A stretch of DNA of 64,000 nucleotides from Cryptosporangium phraense (GTDB lineage Bacteria; Actinomycetota; Actinomycetes; Mycobacteriales; Cryptosporangiaceae): contig NZ_VIRS01000026.1 in the NCBI RefSeq assembly GCF_006912135.1, forward strand, positions 38,510 through 102,509. The letters are read 5' to 3'. Both the position numbers and the translations under genes were made by a program. The notes below the pieces were generated by a model. That model did no database searches. It had not been told where the DNA came from and was given only the letters and a program-made list of their open reading frames with translations. Shown here one piece after another: positions 53,121 to 62,755 of the stretch (position 1 is the first letter of the stretch; each line of letters starts with the position of its first letter).

Positions 53121-55760
53121 ATGACTTACGGTCACACTCCTGACGACGATCCCGACGTCGGAGGGCGTTCGTCGAGCGGTGGCACGGTGTACGGCGGTTC
53201 CGCTCCACGCGGCTCCGGCGGTGGCACCGTCTACGGCGGTGGCTCGTCGGCCGGCTCGTCCGGCACGACGTACGGGTCGCCGGCCGCCGGGCGCGGTACC
53301 ACCTACGGCTCGTCGGGCGGCACGACCTACGGGTCGTCGTCGGCCGGCTCGTCCGGAACGACCTACGGGTCGTCCGGCGGCGGTACCACCTACGGATCCT
53401 CGTCCGCCGGGCGCGGCACGACGTACGGCGCAGCCGGCGGCGGAACCACCTACGGCTCCCCGGGGTCGGGCGGCACCACCTACGGCGCGTCGAGCGGCAC
53501 GACCTACGGCAGCACCGCGGTCGGCGACCGCCCCGCCGGTCTCGGGCCACGCAGCCGCGCGGCCGCGCTGGAGGACGACCAGCTGCTCCCGGAGGTCGGG
53601 GGAGCTCCGAGCGGTGGCGGGCCCAAGAAGCCCGGCCGTCGCAAGAAGGTCCTGATCGGCCTCGGTATCGGCACCGCGCTCTGCCTCCTGCTCGGCCTGA
53701 CCGGCGGTGGCGTGGCCTACGCGAGCGTCGACCTGCCGAACTTCCCGGCGGCCAGCAAGACCACGCAGATCCAGTACTCGGACGGCAAGACGACGTTCGC
53801 GACGTTCGCCACCGAGAACCGCATCGAGGTGCCGCTGGCCAAGGTCCCGAAGTACGTCCAGGACGCGGTCATCGCGACCGAGGACCCGGACTTCCGGGAG
53901 AACAGCGGTGTCTCGTTCCGCGGCACGGCCCGGGCGGTCTGGGGTCTGGTCAAGGGCGACGAGGGCGCCGGTGGTGGTTCGACGATCACCCAGCAGTACA
54001 TCCGCAACGCGCTGAACCTCACCCGCGAGCGGAGCTACTCCCGCAAGGTGAAAGAGATCATCCTGGCCCGGAAGCTCTCCAGCAGCTGGGACAAGGACAC
54101 GATCCTCAAGGGCTACCTGAACACGATCTACTTCGGACGCGGGGCCTGGGGCATCCAGTCGGCGTCGCAGGCGTACTTCCACAAGGACATCGACAAGCTG
54201 TCGGTGGCCGAGGGCGCCGTTCTCGCCGCGGTGATCAAGGACCCGACGAACTTCGACCCGACGAACAACAAGGCCAGCGCCGAGGGCCGCTGGACCTACG
54301 TCGTCGACCAGATGGCCAAGAAGCAGTTCATCACCGCGGCCGACCGGCAGGCGCTGACCTATCCGAAGGTCGCGGAGAAGCCGGCCGCCACCCGTGACTG
54401 GCAGAAGGGCGCGACCGGCATCCTCGGGCAGAAGATCGAGTCCGAGCTGAAGACCACGGTCGGCCTGACCGAGCAGTCGATCAACACCGGTGGGTACCGG
54501 GTCGTCACGACGATCAACCCGACGTACCAGAAGGCGGCCGAGGCGGCCTCGAAGGAGTACCTCAAGGGCCAGGACAAGGACATGGCGACCGCGATGGTCT
54601 CCATCGACCCGGCCACCGGCATGGTCCGCGCCTACTACGGCGGTGACCGCGGCTACGGAAACCTCGACCTCGCCTCCAGCGCGGCCCCGCACCCGGCCGG
54701 CTCGTCGATGAAGCCGTACGTGCTGGCCAAGGGCGTCGAAGAGGGCTACAGCATCGACTCGCTCTGGGACGGCACGTCCGGCCAGACGTTCCCCGACCGG
54801 TCGACACCCCTGAAGAACTCCGACGGAGACAACAGCTGCGGCAAGCAGTGCTCGCTGACCAGCGCCACGGTCAAGTCGCTGAACACGGTCTACTGGGCGC
54901 TGACCTACAAGGTCCACGCGTCCGAGGTCGCGAAGCTGGCCGAAAAGGCCGGCATCACGCGGATCGACGGTATGAAGACCGCCGACTTCATCAAGAGCGA
55001 CAAGCTGAACTCCGGTCTCGGTATCGGCCAGGACTCGATCTCGGTGCTCGACCAGGCGGCCGGCTACGCGACGTTCGCCAACTACGGCATCTACCGCCAG
55101 CCGTACTTCATCGACAAGGTCTACGGCGCGGACGGCAAGGTCGTCTGGGACCACGCCGACCACGTCGCCCCCGAGGTGCAGGCGTTCAGCAAGGACGTCG
55201 GCCGGGACGTCTCCTACGTCCTGCAGCAGGTCTACGGCGCGACCAACAAGAAGATCACCGACGGCCGCGAGGGCGCGATCAAGACCGGTACCCAGCAGTT
55301 CGGGAACACCGACGAGAACGCGCACGCCTGGATGTGCGGGTTCACCCCGCAGCTGGCGAGCGCGGTCTGGGTCGGTAGTGGCACCGACAAGGACATCAAG
55401 CTCCGAGATCGGGTCAACGGGAACATCCACGTCTACGGCTCCGGCATCCCCGGCAAGATCTGGCGCGACTTCATGAGCGCCGCGCTCAAGGGCACCGACA
55501 AGGAAGATTTCGAGTCCCCGCTGCACGCCGGCGACCAGCCCGGCAACGCGCCGAGCGAGGAGCCCTCGCCGACGCCGTCGGACACCCCGGACGAGGACGA
55601 CCAGAACCAGGACGGCCAGAACGGCGATGGCCAGAACGGCGACGGTCAGAACGGCGACGGCCAGAACCAGGACGGGCAGAATCCGGGCCAGAATCCGGAT
55701 CCACAAAATCCCGACGGCCAGAACAACAACAACGACGGGAATCCGTTCAACAACAACTGA
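53121..55760 (+). CDS. ponA: Class A penicillin-binding protein (PonA-like)
   Basis: An 879-residue bifunctional peptidoglycan synthase. Residues 1-160 are Gly/Ser/Thr/Tyr-rich with about eleven GTTYGS-like repeats. A transmembrane helix (IGLGIGTALCLLLGLTGGGV) follows. The GT51 domain has AVIATEDPDFRENSGVSFRG and GGSTITQQYIRNALNLTRER. The transpeptidase has SSMKPYVLAKG (Ser-x-x-Lys), SLNTVYWAL (SxN) and IKTGTQQ (KTG). The C terminus ends in a GDGQN/QNPD repeat tail. Its position between DUF5318 and a GT87 gene equals mycobacterial ponA1. The ATG at 53121 is the only start placing the low-complexity repeats at the N terminus without extra noncoding sequence. Confidence 0.95.
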   Translation: MTYGHTPDDDPDVGGRSSSGGTVYGGSAPRGSGGGTVYGGGSSAGSSGTTYGSPAAGRGTTYGSSGGTTYGSSSAGSSGTTYGSSGGGTTYGSSSAGRGTTYGAAGGGTTYGSPGSGGTTYGASSGTTYGSTAVGDRPAGLGPRSRAAALEDDQLLPEVGGAPSGGGPKKPGRRKKVLIGLGIGTALCLLLGLTGGGVAYASVDLPNFPAASKTTQIQYSDGKTTFATFATENRIEVPLAKVPKYVQDAVIATEDPDFRENSGVSFRGTARAVWGLVKGDEGAGGGSTITQQYIRNALNLTRERSYSRKVKEIILARKLSSSWDKDTILKGYLNTIYFGRGAWGIQSASQAYFHKDIDKLSVAEGAVLAAVIKDPTNFDPTNNKASAEGRWTYVVDQMAKKQFITAADRQALTYPKVAEKPAATRDWQKGATGILGQKIESELKTTVGLTEQSINTGGYRVVTTINPTYQKAAEAASKEYLKGQDKDMATAMVSIDPATGMVRAYYGGDRGYGNLDLASSAAPHPAGSSMKPYVLAKGVEEGYSIDSLWDGTSGQTFPDRSTPLKNSDGDNSCGKQCSLTSATVKSLNTVYWALTYKVHASEVAKLAEKAGITRIDGMKTADFIKSDKLNSGLGIGQDSISVLDQAAGYATFANYGIYRQPYFIDKVYGADGKVVWDHADHVAPEVQAFSKDVGRDVSYVLQQVYGATNKKITDGREGAIKTGTQQFGNTDENAHAWMCGFTPQLASAVWVGSGTDKDIKLRDRVNGNIHVYGSGIPGKIWRDFMSAALKGTDKEDFESPLHAGDQPGNAPSEEPSPTPSDTPDEDDQNQDGQNGDGQNGDGQNGDGQNQDGQNPGQNPDPQNPDGQNNNNDGNPFNNN

Positions 55761-55763
55761 CCT

Positions 55764-55794
55764 GAGGGCCGGTCCCCGCTAGGGACCGGCCCTC
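55764..55794 (+). terminator. Terminator after ponA
   Basis: GAGGGCCGGTCCC pairs perfectly with GGGACCGGCCCTC across a CGCTA loop, starting four bases past the ponA stop. Confidence 0.85.
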
Positions 55795-55844
55795 ATTCGT
55801 GTGCCGGGGCGATCGGGGATGCGCGGGTGCGGCAGGATCGGGGC

Positions 55845-57308
55845 GTGACCGAGCGAACGACCGAGATCGTGCTCCCCAGCCGCTCCGACCGGGTGGCGGC
55901 CGGCCTCTCCGAGGCCGCGGGCGGCCCGCTGGGCCGGCACGCGACGCTGCGTCGCCGGTTCTGGACTCCGCTGCAGGTCGTCTTGTTGCTGACGACGTTG
56001 GTCTTCGCGTTCAACTGGGTGCAGAAGTCGCCGTGCCGGGACGGGGCGTGGGACAACTACGACCAGTACCGGAACGCCTGCTACACCGACGTCCTGGCGC
56101 TGTACTACGCCGAGAAGCTCAACGAGGGCTACATCCCGTACCTCGACCACGAGGTCGAGTACCCGGTGCTGACCGGCCTGATGATGGGCGCGATCGGCCT
56201 GCCGGTGCACGCGCTGATCTCCAGCGGCGCGATCCCCGGGCACCTGAACGAGGGCACGGTCTTCTACGACCTGACCGCGCTGGCGCTGGCCGGGTTCGGG
56301 CTGGTGACGGCCTGGGCGGTCGTACGCTCGCGGGAACGCAGGCCGTGGGACGGCGCCCTGGTGGCGCTGGCCCCGGCGGTGTTCGTCACCGCGACCGTCA
56401 ACTGGGACTTCCTCGCAATCGGGCTGACCGCGTTGGCAATACTCGCCTGGTCGCGCGAGCGCCCCGGTCTGTCCGGAGTGTTCTTCGGTCTGGCGACCGC
56501 GGCGAAGTTCTATCCGCTGCTGATCCTCGGTCCGCTGGTCCTGCTCTGTTTCCGACGGCGGACGCCCGAGGCGCGCAGGTCGGCGCTGATCACCGTGGGC
56601 AGCGCGGTCTTCACCTGGCTCGTGGTCAACGTGCCGTTCGCGATCATGGCTCCGGACGGCTGGTCGAAGTTCTTTCGGCTCTCGTCCGAGCGGCCGATCG
56701 ACTGGGGGACGTTCTGGTACATCGGCACGCACATCCCGGTCGGGCGTACCGCGGACAACAAGCCGGACCTCGGTCTGCCGCCGTTCGTCTGGCTCGGTGA
56801 CCACATCCCGGCGCTCAACTGGGCGGCCTACGTGTTGTACGCGCTGTGCTGCATCGGCATTGCGGCGCTGATCTTCTTCGCGCCCCGGCGTCCGCGGCTG
56901 GCCGCGATGGCGTTCCTGGTCGTGGCCGCGTTCCTGCTGACGAACAAGGTGTGGTCGCAACAGTTCGTGCTCTGGCTGGTGCCGCTGGCGGTGCTGGCCC
57001 GGCCGCGCTGGCGGGCGTTCCTGATCTGGCAGGCGTGCGAGCTGTTCTACTTCTTCGCCTTCTACCAGATCCTGATCCGGGTGTCGGGGGGCAAGGGGGC
57101 CGTGCTCCCCGAGGCGGTGTTCACTCTGGCCAGTATCGCCAGGTGGTTGTCGGTCGCGGTGATGTGCGGGCTCGTCGTCCGGGAGGCGTTGAAGCCCGAG
57201 CTGGACGTGGTGCGCCGGGACGGCGTCGACGACCCTGAGGGTGGGGTCCTGGACGAGTCACGCTCACCGGAGCTCGAACAACACCCCGTCCCCGCGGTCG
57301 CTACGTAG
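55845..57308 (+). CDS. GT87-type polyprenyl-phosphate glycosyltransferase
   Basis: A 487-residue membrane protein with about 10-12 helices, resembling the GT-C family GT87 that uses polyprenyl-phosphate sugars outside the membrane. Typical features: NYDQYRNACYTDVLALYYAE, LDHEVEYPVLTGLMMGAIGL (acidic residues in the first loops), VTATVNWDFLAIGLTALAIL and AAKFYPLLILGPLVL. It follows ponA as in mycobacteria (Rv0051). The GTG at 55845 is preferred over the longer frame. The 3' end overlaps the convergent membrane gene by 45 bases. The exact sugar is unknown. Confidence 0.9.
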   Translation: MTERTTEIVLPSRSDRVAAGLSEAAGGPLGRHATLRRRFWTPLQVVLLLTTLVFAFNWVQKSPCRDGAWDNYDQYRNACYTDVLALYYAEKLNEGYIPYLDHEVEYPVLTGLMMGAIGLPVHALISSGAIPGHLNEGTVFYDLTALALAGFGLVTAWAVVRSRERRPWDGALVALAPAVFVTATVNWDFLAIGLTALAILAWSRERPGLSGVFFGLATAAKFYPLLILGPLVLLCFRRRTPEARRSALITVGSAVFTWLVVNVPFAIMAPDGWSKFFRLSSERPIDWGTFWYIGTHIPVGRTADNKPDLGLPPFVWLGDHIPALNWAAYVLYALCCIGIAALIFFAPRRPRLAAMAFLVVAAFLLTNKVWSQQFVLWLVPLAVLARPRWRAFLIWQACELFYFFAFYQILIRVSGGKGAVLPEAVFTLASIARWLSVAVMCGLVVREALKPELDVVRRDGVDDPEGGVLDESRSPELEQHPVPAVAT

Positions 57309-59129
57309 GATGCCGAGCCCGTCGACGTCGGCGGTGAGCGCGTTCTCGTAGGGCGTCCCGCGGGCGCTGAGCGGGCCTTCCCGGATCACCAGCACGGACT
57401 TGATGCCGAGGTCGCGGAAATACTGGACGCTGGCCGCGCTCGGGAACTGGGTGGCGGCCTGGCGGATGTCGTCCTGGGAGTGCGGGGTGAAGCCGGAGCC
57501 ACCGTTGACGACCTTGGGGAACCCGTCGGTCGACCACAGCATCACCCACTGATCGCGGGCGTCGCTGGGCAGCACGAGCGCCGGGCCGTCGATGCCCTTG
57601 AACGACTGCGGTTCCGCGGGCACGTCGGGGTGCGGCGTCGTGTTCAGCCCCTCGACGCCGACGAAGAACGCCGGGACGAGCGCCAGCGCGACGACGAACC
57701 GCTCCCAGCGACGGGCGCTGCGGGCGGTTTCGCGGCTGCCTCGCGTCCGCATGGACAACCGATCGCCGAACGCGGTGATCGCCCCCGCGGCGAGCAGAGC
57801 GAGCAGCAGGGTGGTCCAGACGACGAGCCGGCCCGGGGTGCGGATCGCGTCCCAGCCCGGCAGGTGCCGGTAGACGAGCAGGTAGCCGTACTCGCCGCCG
57901 CCGGCGAACTGGGTGCCCATCGCGAGGATGATGCTGACCACGGTGCCGACGGCCAGCGTCGTGCGGACTCGGACCGACCAGGCGCTGTAGAAGACGCCGA
58001 CGAGCGCCAGGGCCATCACGAAGATGCCGGGCAGCATCGTCATCTCCGGCGCGAACGGCAGCGTGCTGCGCGAGTGCGCGGACGCGTCGCCCCACAGCCA
58101 GGACGTCTCCGGCGCGGTGAAGAAGCCGCGTAGCGGTGGGGAGAACAGTTGGAGGTCGGCCTCGGACCGGCGGGCGTACGGGTGCGCGTCGACGACCCGC
58201 AGGTAGGGGCGGGCCATCAGCGCGGTGACGATCAGGAAGGCGAGGGCGCCGAGGCCGTCGGCGAGGAGCAGTTTGCGTCTTATGGGGGGCCGGCCGACGA
58301 CGAGCCAGCCGATGGCGGCGGCGGCGCAGACGCCGCCGAGGACGTAGCCGAACGGCAGGCCGACGCCGAACCCGATCAGGATCTGCCAGCAGGCGAGCGC
58401 CCAGCCGGCCGCGGCCCAGCCCGGACGCACCTCGTCTTCGCGGTAGCCGCGGGTGAACGAGTAGCCGTGCCCCTTGGCCAGCGCGGCCAGCGCCAGCGCG
58501 ATGCCCCCGGTGGAGAGTACGTGCAGGTGACCGGCCTGGCCGAGCCGCCAGGGCGCGTAGCCGACGGCCAGCCCGGCCAGCACGGCCGCGGGCCAGGCCG
58601 CGCCGAGCCGCCGGGTGAGCGCGTAGCCGCCCAGCGAGGCCAGATAGAACGCCAGCACGTAGGCGATGTTGTAGTGGACGACCGCGGCGGCCGGCCCGTC
58701 GCCGAAGAAGCCGAGCGGGGCGTAGCCGAGCAGGCTGTCGGTGAACGCGAACGTGTCGTGCTCGGGGAACAGCACGTTGGACTGCCAGAGGGCACCGGGC
58801 TGGGTGAGCAGCGCGTGGCCGCCCCAGGCGATCTCCCAGGTGATCAGCAGCGGGTCGAACACGTCTTGGGGGACGGTGCTGGCCGGGTGCAGGAGCGTCG
58901 GCCAGGTGAAGACGACGGCGATCAGGGCGAAACCGAGACCGACGAGCGTGAACTCGCTGTGGGTGAGGCGGTACCAGCGGGTGGGGTGGGGAGTCGCTGT
59001 GGGAGAGGCGTTCGAGCGGCCCGCGGGCCGGGGGGCGCTCGGCGGGCCTGGGGGCGGGGACCCGGCTGGGGCCGGGTGCGGGGGGTCGCTGGCCTCGCTC
59101 GCTTCGGGCGAGCCGCTCGCCTGGCTCAC
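57264..59129 (-). CDS. Large multi-spanning membrane protein, GT-C-like
   Basis: A 621-residue protein. A Pro/Ser/Ala-rich cytoplasmic head (about 50 residues) precedes about 12 transmembrane helices; the first outer loop carries [20 protein letters not shown] with a D-P-L motif, and ends [20 protein letters not shown]. Helix number and the acidic first loop recall GT-C glycosyltransferases or YfhO-like proteins, but no specific family is certain. The GTG overlaps the nfo stop by four bases, so it is co-transcribed with nfo. Confidence 0.82.
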   Translation of the reverse strand: MSQASGSPEASEASDPPHPAPAGSPPPGPPSAPRPAGRSNASPTATPHPTRWYRLTHSEFTLVGLGFALIAVVFTWPTLLHPASTVPQDVFDPLLITWEIAWGGHALLTQPGALWQSNVLFPEHDTFAFTDSLLGYAPLGFFGDGPAAAVVHYNIAYVLAFYLASLGGYALTRRLGAAWPAAVLAGLAVGYAPWRLGQAGHLHVLSTGGIALALAALAKGHGYSFTRGYREDEVRPGWAAAGWALACWQILIGFGVGLPFGYVLGGVCAAAAIGWLVVGRPPIRRKLLLADGLGALAFLIVTALMARPYLRVVDAHPYARRSEADLQLFSPPLRGFFTAPETSWLWGDASAHSRSTLPFAPEMTMLPGIFVMALALVGVFYSAWSVRVRTTLAVGTVVSIILAMGTQFAGGGEYGYLLVYRHLPGWDAIRTPGRLVVWTTLLLALLAAGAITAFGDRLSMRTRGSRETARSARRWERFVVALALVPAFFVGVEGLNTTPHPDVPAEPQSFKGIDGPALVLPSDARDQWVMLWSTDGFPKVVNGGSGFTPHSQDDIRQAATQFPSAASVQYFRDLGIKSVLVIREGPLSARGTPYENALTADVDGLGILRSDRGDGVLFELR

Positions 59130-59902
59130 TTGGCCAGCCGCTCCTTGAGGAACTGGATATCGGCGGTCTGACCGTCGTCGCCGCCCGGCGTCTCGCAGAT
59201 CGCCGGCGCGCCGGCCGCCTTGACCGTGGCCACGATCAGATCGGGATCGATCTGGCCGCTGCCGAGGTTCTCGTGCCGGTCGCGCCCCGAGTCGAACGGA
59301 TCCTTCGAGTCGTTGACGTGCACGAGGTCGATGCGGCCGGTGATCGCCTTGACCCGCTCGACGATGTTCAGCAGGTCTTCGCCGCCGGCGTGGGCATGGC
59401 AGGTGTCGAGGCAGAAGCCCGGTTCGTACTCACCGATCGCGTCCCACAGCATGGCCAGCCGATCGAACCGGCGGGCCATCGCGTTATCGCCCCCGGCGGT
59501 GTTCTCGACCAGGATCGGCAGCGGGAAACCGCCCGACTCGGCGGCCTGCGCGAACGCCTTGCGCCAGTTCTCGAAGCCCACCGCGGCATCGTCGCCGTTG
59601 CCGACGTGCCCGCCGTGCACGATCAGGCCCTTCGCGCCGATCGAGGCGGCCGCCTCGGCATGCTGGGCCAGGATCTTCCGCGACGGGATGCGGATGCGGT
59701 TGTTCGTGCTGGCCAGGTTGATGACGTACGGCGAGTGGATGTAGACGTCCACCTCGCTGGCCTTGAGGGCCTCGACGTCGTCGCGGGGCACCGGTTTCTT
59801 CCAGCCCTGCGGGTCACCGAGGAAGAACTGGACCACGTCGGCACCGCGGACGGACGCGGCGGCCAGCGGGTCGGCGGGGTCGACATGGGCACCGATTCGC
59901 AT
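59126..59902 (-). CDS. nfo: Endonuclease IV (AP endonuclease family 2)
   Basis: A 258-residue TIM-barrel DNA repair enzyme cutting at abasic sites. Metal ligands lie in [37 protein letters not shown] and [26 protein letters not shown], the family-2 signature. The ATG at 59902 has TAGGCT seven bases upstream, indicating leaderless transcription. The length is slightly short for the family (about 280). It overlaps the GT-C-like gene. Confidence 0.94.
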   Translation of the reverse strand: MRIGAHVDPADPLAAASVRGADVVQFFLGDPQGWKKPVPRDDVEALKASEVDVYIHSPYVINLASTNNRIRIPSRKILAQHAEAAASIGAKGLIVHGGHVGNGDDAAVGFENWRKAFAQAAESGGFPLPILVENTAGGDNAMARRFDRLAMLWDAIGEYEPGFCLDTCHAHAGGEDLLNIVERVKAITGRIDLVHVNDSKDPFDSGRDRHENLGSGQIDPDLIVATVKAAGAPAICETPGGDDGQTADIQFLKERLAK

Positions 59903-60031
59903 GGCCGCGAGCCTAGTGCTCGCCTGCGACAAGTTCGGCTGCCCCTGAAGAGCGGGCGGGGGTAGCGCGTTACCTGATGCCGGAAGTCGTCGTTGAAGCC
60001 GTACAGAGCAGTTACTGATCGGGAGGGTGGG

Positions 60032-60922
60032 TTGTCGGGACGGCGGCTGGTCGTGGCGGCTCTACTTCTACTCTTTCCGCTGTTCGCCCCGGCCGCGCCG
60101 GCCCGGGCCGCCGAGGCGACGATGACGTTCACCGGCGCGTTGGACGTCGCCGGGCTGCTCAGCTCGCTGACCGTGCAGCCCCGGGCGGTGACGGTCCCGG
60201 CCGGTGGTGAGGTGGCGTTCGTCAACGGCACGACCGTCGCGCTCAAGGTGACCGTCGGTGGTGAGACGGCCCGGCTGGAGCCGGGCGGGTCGCGGACGAT
60301 GCTGTTCACCGGCTCCGACCGGACCGAGACGTTCGCCGCCTCGGCGTCCGCGGTCCGACTTCCGCTGGTCGGCCCGCTGACGTCGGCGGCCGGCCAGGTC
60401 AGCGTGCTCGCGATCCCGGTCGCCGCGGCCGAGCCGATGATGTCCACCCGTCCGTCGTCGTCGCCTTCTCCTCCTGCGGACGAGGACGAGCCGACGAGCG
60501 AGGCGAGCGGCGCAGTGGTCCCGCTCGGGTCACCCGAGCCGCGGGCGTCGGACCCGTCGGCGGGGGTCTCGCCTTCTCAGCGGACCGGGGAGGCGTCGCA
60601 GGCGGCCTCTTCGGCTGCTTCGCAGGAGGCTTCTTCGGCTGCTTCGCGGGGGGATTCGCCGGAGGCCTCGCGTCGGGATCCGCAGGGTGAGCGGGCCGGG
60701 CGGGCCGAGCGGGCGGCTCGGCCGCCGGTGCTACCTCCGTTCCCGGGGTTCCGCAGTGCTCACGACCAGCTCGGGCTGATCGTCCTGCTCTCGGCGATCG
60801 TGCTGGCCGGCCTGGGCGCGATGGCGTTCCGGACGGTGCTCGCCCACCGGCCGGTGGTGGAGGTCGGGGCGCACTCGCAGGCCGCGCGGAAGGCCCGGGT
60901 CCTCCGACGTCGACGGGGTTGA
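60032..60922 (+). CDS. Secreted cupredoxin-like protein with C-terminal membrane anchor
   Basis: A 296-residue exported protein of unknown function. Signal peptide: [20 protein letters not shown] with a cut near PARAAEA. Residues 30-130 are a beta-rich domain ([20 protein letters not shown]) resembling cupredoxin-like folds, without clear copper ligands. A Ser/Ala/Glu/Pro-rich linker with [20 protein letters not shown] repeats follows, then a transmembrane helix ([20 protein letters not shown]) and a basic tail. A TTG at 60032 after GGGAGGG starts the signal peptide cleanly; the frame open to 59993 is less likely. Confidence 0.78.
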   Translation: MSGRRLVVAALLLLFPLFAPAAPARAAEATMTFTGALDVAGLLSSLTVQPRAVTVPAGGEVAFVNGTTVALKVTVGGETARLEPGGSRTMLFTGSDRTETFAASASAVRLPLVGPLTSAAGQVSVLAIPVAAAEPMMSTRPSSSPSPPADEDEPTSEASGAVVPLGSPEPRASDPSAGVSPSQRTGEASQAASSAASQEASSAASRGDSPEASRRDPQGERAGRAERAARPPVLPPFPGFRSAHDQLGLIVLLSAIVLAGLGAMAFRTVLAHRPVVEVGAHSQAARKARVLRRRRG

Positions 60923-61064
60923 CGGTCGTTGTCCCCAGGCCCGGGCGCGCGGGTCGGTCGCACTGCGTGCGCGCTGGTAAGGTGGTCGGGATTGCATGAC
61001 GCGATCGACCCTCCTGTCACGGACCGACCGTGACCGCCTGAGTCCAGAGGAGGTGGGTTCTACC

Positions 61065-61355
61065 TTGCGTCATTACGAAGTAATGGTCATCCTCGACCCC
61101 GATCTCGAGGAACGCACCGTCCAGCCCTCGCTCGACACGTTCCTCAACGTGATCCGCACGGCTGGTGGCAGCGTCGAGAAGGTCGACGTCTGGGGCCGGC
61201 GTCGGCTCTCGTACGAGATCAACAAGAAGGTCGAAGGCATCTACGCCATCGTCGACCTGAACTCGGAGCCTCCGGCCGTCGCCGAGCTCGACCGTCAGCT
61301 GAACCTCAACGAGTCCGTTCTGCGTACGAAGGTCATCCGACCCGACCAGCGCTGA
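61065..61355 (+). CDS. rpsF: 30S ribosomal protein S6
   Basis: A 96-residue S6: [58 protein letters not shown] at 61065 is the start, because the family begins with xRHYEVM and AGGAGG lies 12 bases before it. First gene of rpsF-ssb-rpsR-rplI. Confidence 0.97.
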   Translation: MRHYEVMVILDPDLEERTVQPSLDTFLNVIRTAGGSVEKVDVWGRRRLSYEINKKVEGIYAIVDLNSEPPAVAELDRQLNLNESVLRTKVIRPDQR

Positions 61356-61424
61356 GTCCAGCCGATTTCGTCGTACCCCTCGTGCAGGGTCGGCGACAAG
61401 ATCGGTTGAGGAGGATCGCACCCC

Positions 61425-61943
61425 ATGGCAGGCGAAACCGTCATCACCCTGGTCGGCAACCTGGTTGACGACCCTGAGCTGCGCTTCACCCCCAGTGGCG
61501 CGGCTGTGGCGAAGTTCCGGCTCGCGTCGACGCCGCGTACCTACGACCGGCAGAGCGGGGAGTGGAAGGACGGCGAGAGCCTCTTCCTCACCTGCAACGT
61601 CTGGCGTCAGGCGGCCGAGAACGTGGCCGAGTCGCTGCAGCGCGGCATGCGAGTCATCGTGCAGGGCCGGCTCCGGCAGCGGTCGTACGAGACGCGCGAG
61701 GGTGAGAAGCGCACCGTATTCGAGGTCGAGGTCGACGAGGTCGGCCCGTCGCTGAAGAGCGCGACCGCACGGGTCAACAAGACGACCCGCGGGAGCGGCG
61801 GCGGCAACGGCGGCTCCGGCGGCGGCTACGGCTCGTCCGGCGGTGGCGGCGGCAACTCCGGTGGTGGGGCGCCGGCTGACGACCCCTGGGCCGTCGCGAC
61901 GCCGGCCGGCGGTGGCTCGTTCAGTGACGAGCCCCCGTTCTGA
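61425..61943 (+). CDS. ssb: Single-stranded DNA-binding protein
   Basis: A 172-residue SSB. The OB fold is [35 protein letters not shown] to about [20 protein letters not shown]; the linker is Gly/Asn/Ser-rich; the acidic C-terminal tip is SFSDEPPF, which binds partner proteins. GTTGAGGAGGATCGCACCCC precedes the ATG. Confidence 0.97.
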   Translation: MAGETVITLVGNLVDDPELRFTPSGAAVAKFRLASTPRTYDRQSGEWKDGESLFLTCNVWRQAAENVAESLQRGMRVIVQGRLRQRSYETREGEKRTVFEVEVDEVGPSLKSATARVNKTTRGSGGGNGGSGGGYGSSGGGGGNSGGGAPADDPWAVATPAGGGSFSDEPPF

Positions 61944-61999
61944 GCCGCTGAGCATCGGCTGAAGAGCTCCCGAACGTTCGAAGCAGAGAAGGAAGACCC

Positions 62000-62236
62000 A
62001 TGGCCAAGCCGCCCGTGCGGAAGCCCAAGAAGAAGATCAACCCGCTCGACAAAGACAAGATCACTTACATCGACTACAAGGACACGGCGCTGCTGCGGAA
62101 GTTCATTTCCGACCGCGGCAAGATCCGGGCCCGTCGAGTGACCGGTGTCTCGAGCCAGCAGCAGCGGCAGATCGCCCGGGCGATCAAGAACGCCCGCGAG
62201 ATGGCGCTGCTGCCCTACACCAGCACCGCGCGCTAA
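62000..62236 (+). CDS. rpsR: 30S ribosomal protein S18
   Basis: A 78-residue S18: [63 protein letters not shown]. It has no CxxC zinc motif, so it is the zinc-independent form, common for the main ssb-linked copy. AGAAGGAAGACCC precedes the ATG. Confidence 0.97.
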   Translation: MAKPPVRKPKKKINPLDKDKITYIDYKDTALLRKFISDRGKIRARRVTGVSSQQQRQIARAIKNAREMALLPYTSTAR

Positions 62237-62247
62237 GGAGGCGGGGA

Positions 62248-62697
62248 ATGAAGATCATCCTCACCTCTGAGGTCAGTGGTCTCGGTTCGCCCGGCGACAT
62301 CGTCGAGGTGAAGGACGGCTACGGTCGCAACTTCCTGCTCCCGCAGGGCAAGGCGATCATGGCCACCCGGGGCCAGGAGAAGCAGGTCGCGCAGATCCGC
62401 CGGGCGCGTGACGCCCGCCAGGTCCGTGACCTCGGGCACGCCCAGGAGATCAAGAGCCAGGTCGAGAAGCTGAACGTCCGGCTCGCGACCCGCGCCGGCG
62501 AAGGTGGCCGGCTGTTCGGTTCGGTCACCGCGGCTGACGTCGTGTCGGCGGTCGTGCGGGCCGGTGGGCCGGAGCTCGACAAGCGCCGGCTCGAGCTGCC
62601 GGGGCACATCAAGACGACTGGGTCGCACAAGGTCGCGGTGCGTCTGCACCCGGACGTGTCGGCGCAGATTTCGCTGGATGTCGTTGCGGAGAAGTAG
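62248..62697 (+). CDS. rplI: 50S ribosomal protein L9
   Basis: A 149-residue L9: [40 protein letters not shown] (N-terminal RNA-binding domain), a central helix of about 40 residues, and a C-terminal domain ending [19 protein letters not shown]. Eleven bases after rpsR; ends the operon. Confidence 0.97.
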   Translation: MKIILTSEVSGLGSPGDIVEVKDGYGRNFLLPQGKAIMATRGQEKQVAQIRRARDARQVRDLGHAQEIKSQVEKLNVRLATRAGEGGRLFGSVTAADVVSAVVRAGGPELDKRRLELPGHIKTTGSHKVAVRLHPDVSAQISLDVVAEK

Positions 62698-62716
62698 GCA
62701 GTAGCGGTTTCTGACG

Positions 62717-62755
62717 GCCGGCCGGGGTTCGCCCTGGTCGGCTGTTGGGTTTTTG
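62717..62755 (+). terminator. Terminator after rplI
   Basis: GCCGGCCGGGG pairs with CCCTGGTCGGC (two G-U pairs) around a TTCG tetraloop, followed by TGTTGGGTTTTTGG, a canonical rho-independent terminator 20 bases past the rplI stop. Confidence 0.85.
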
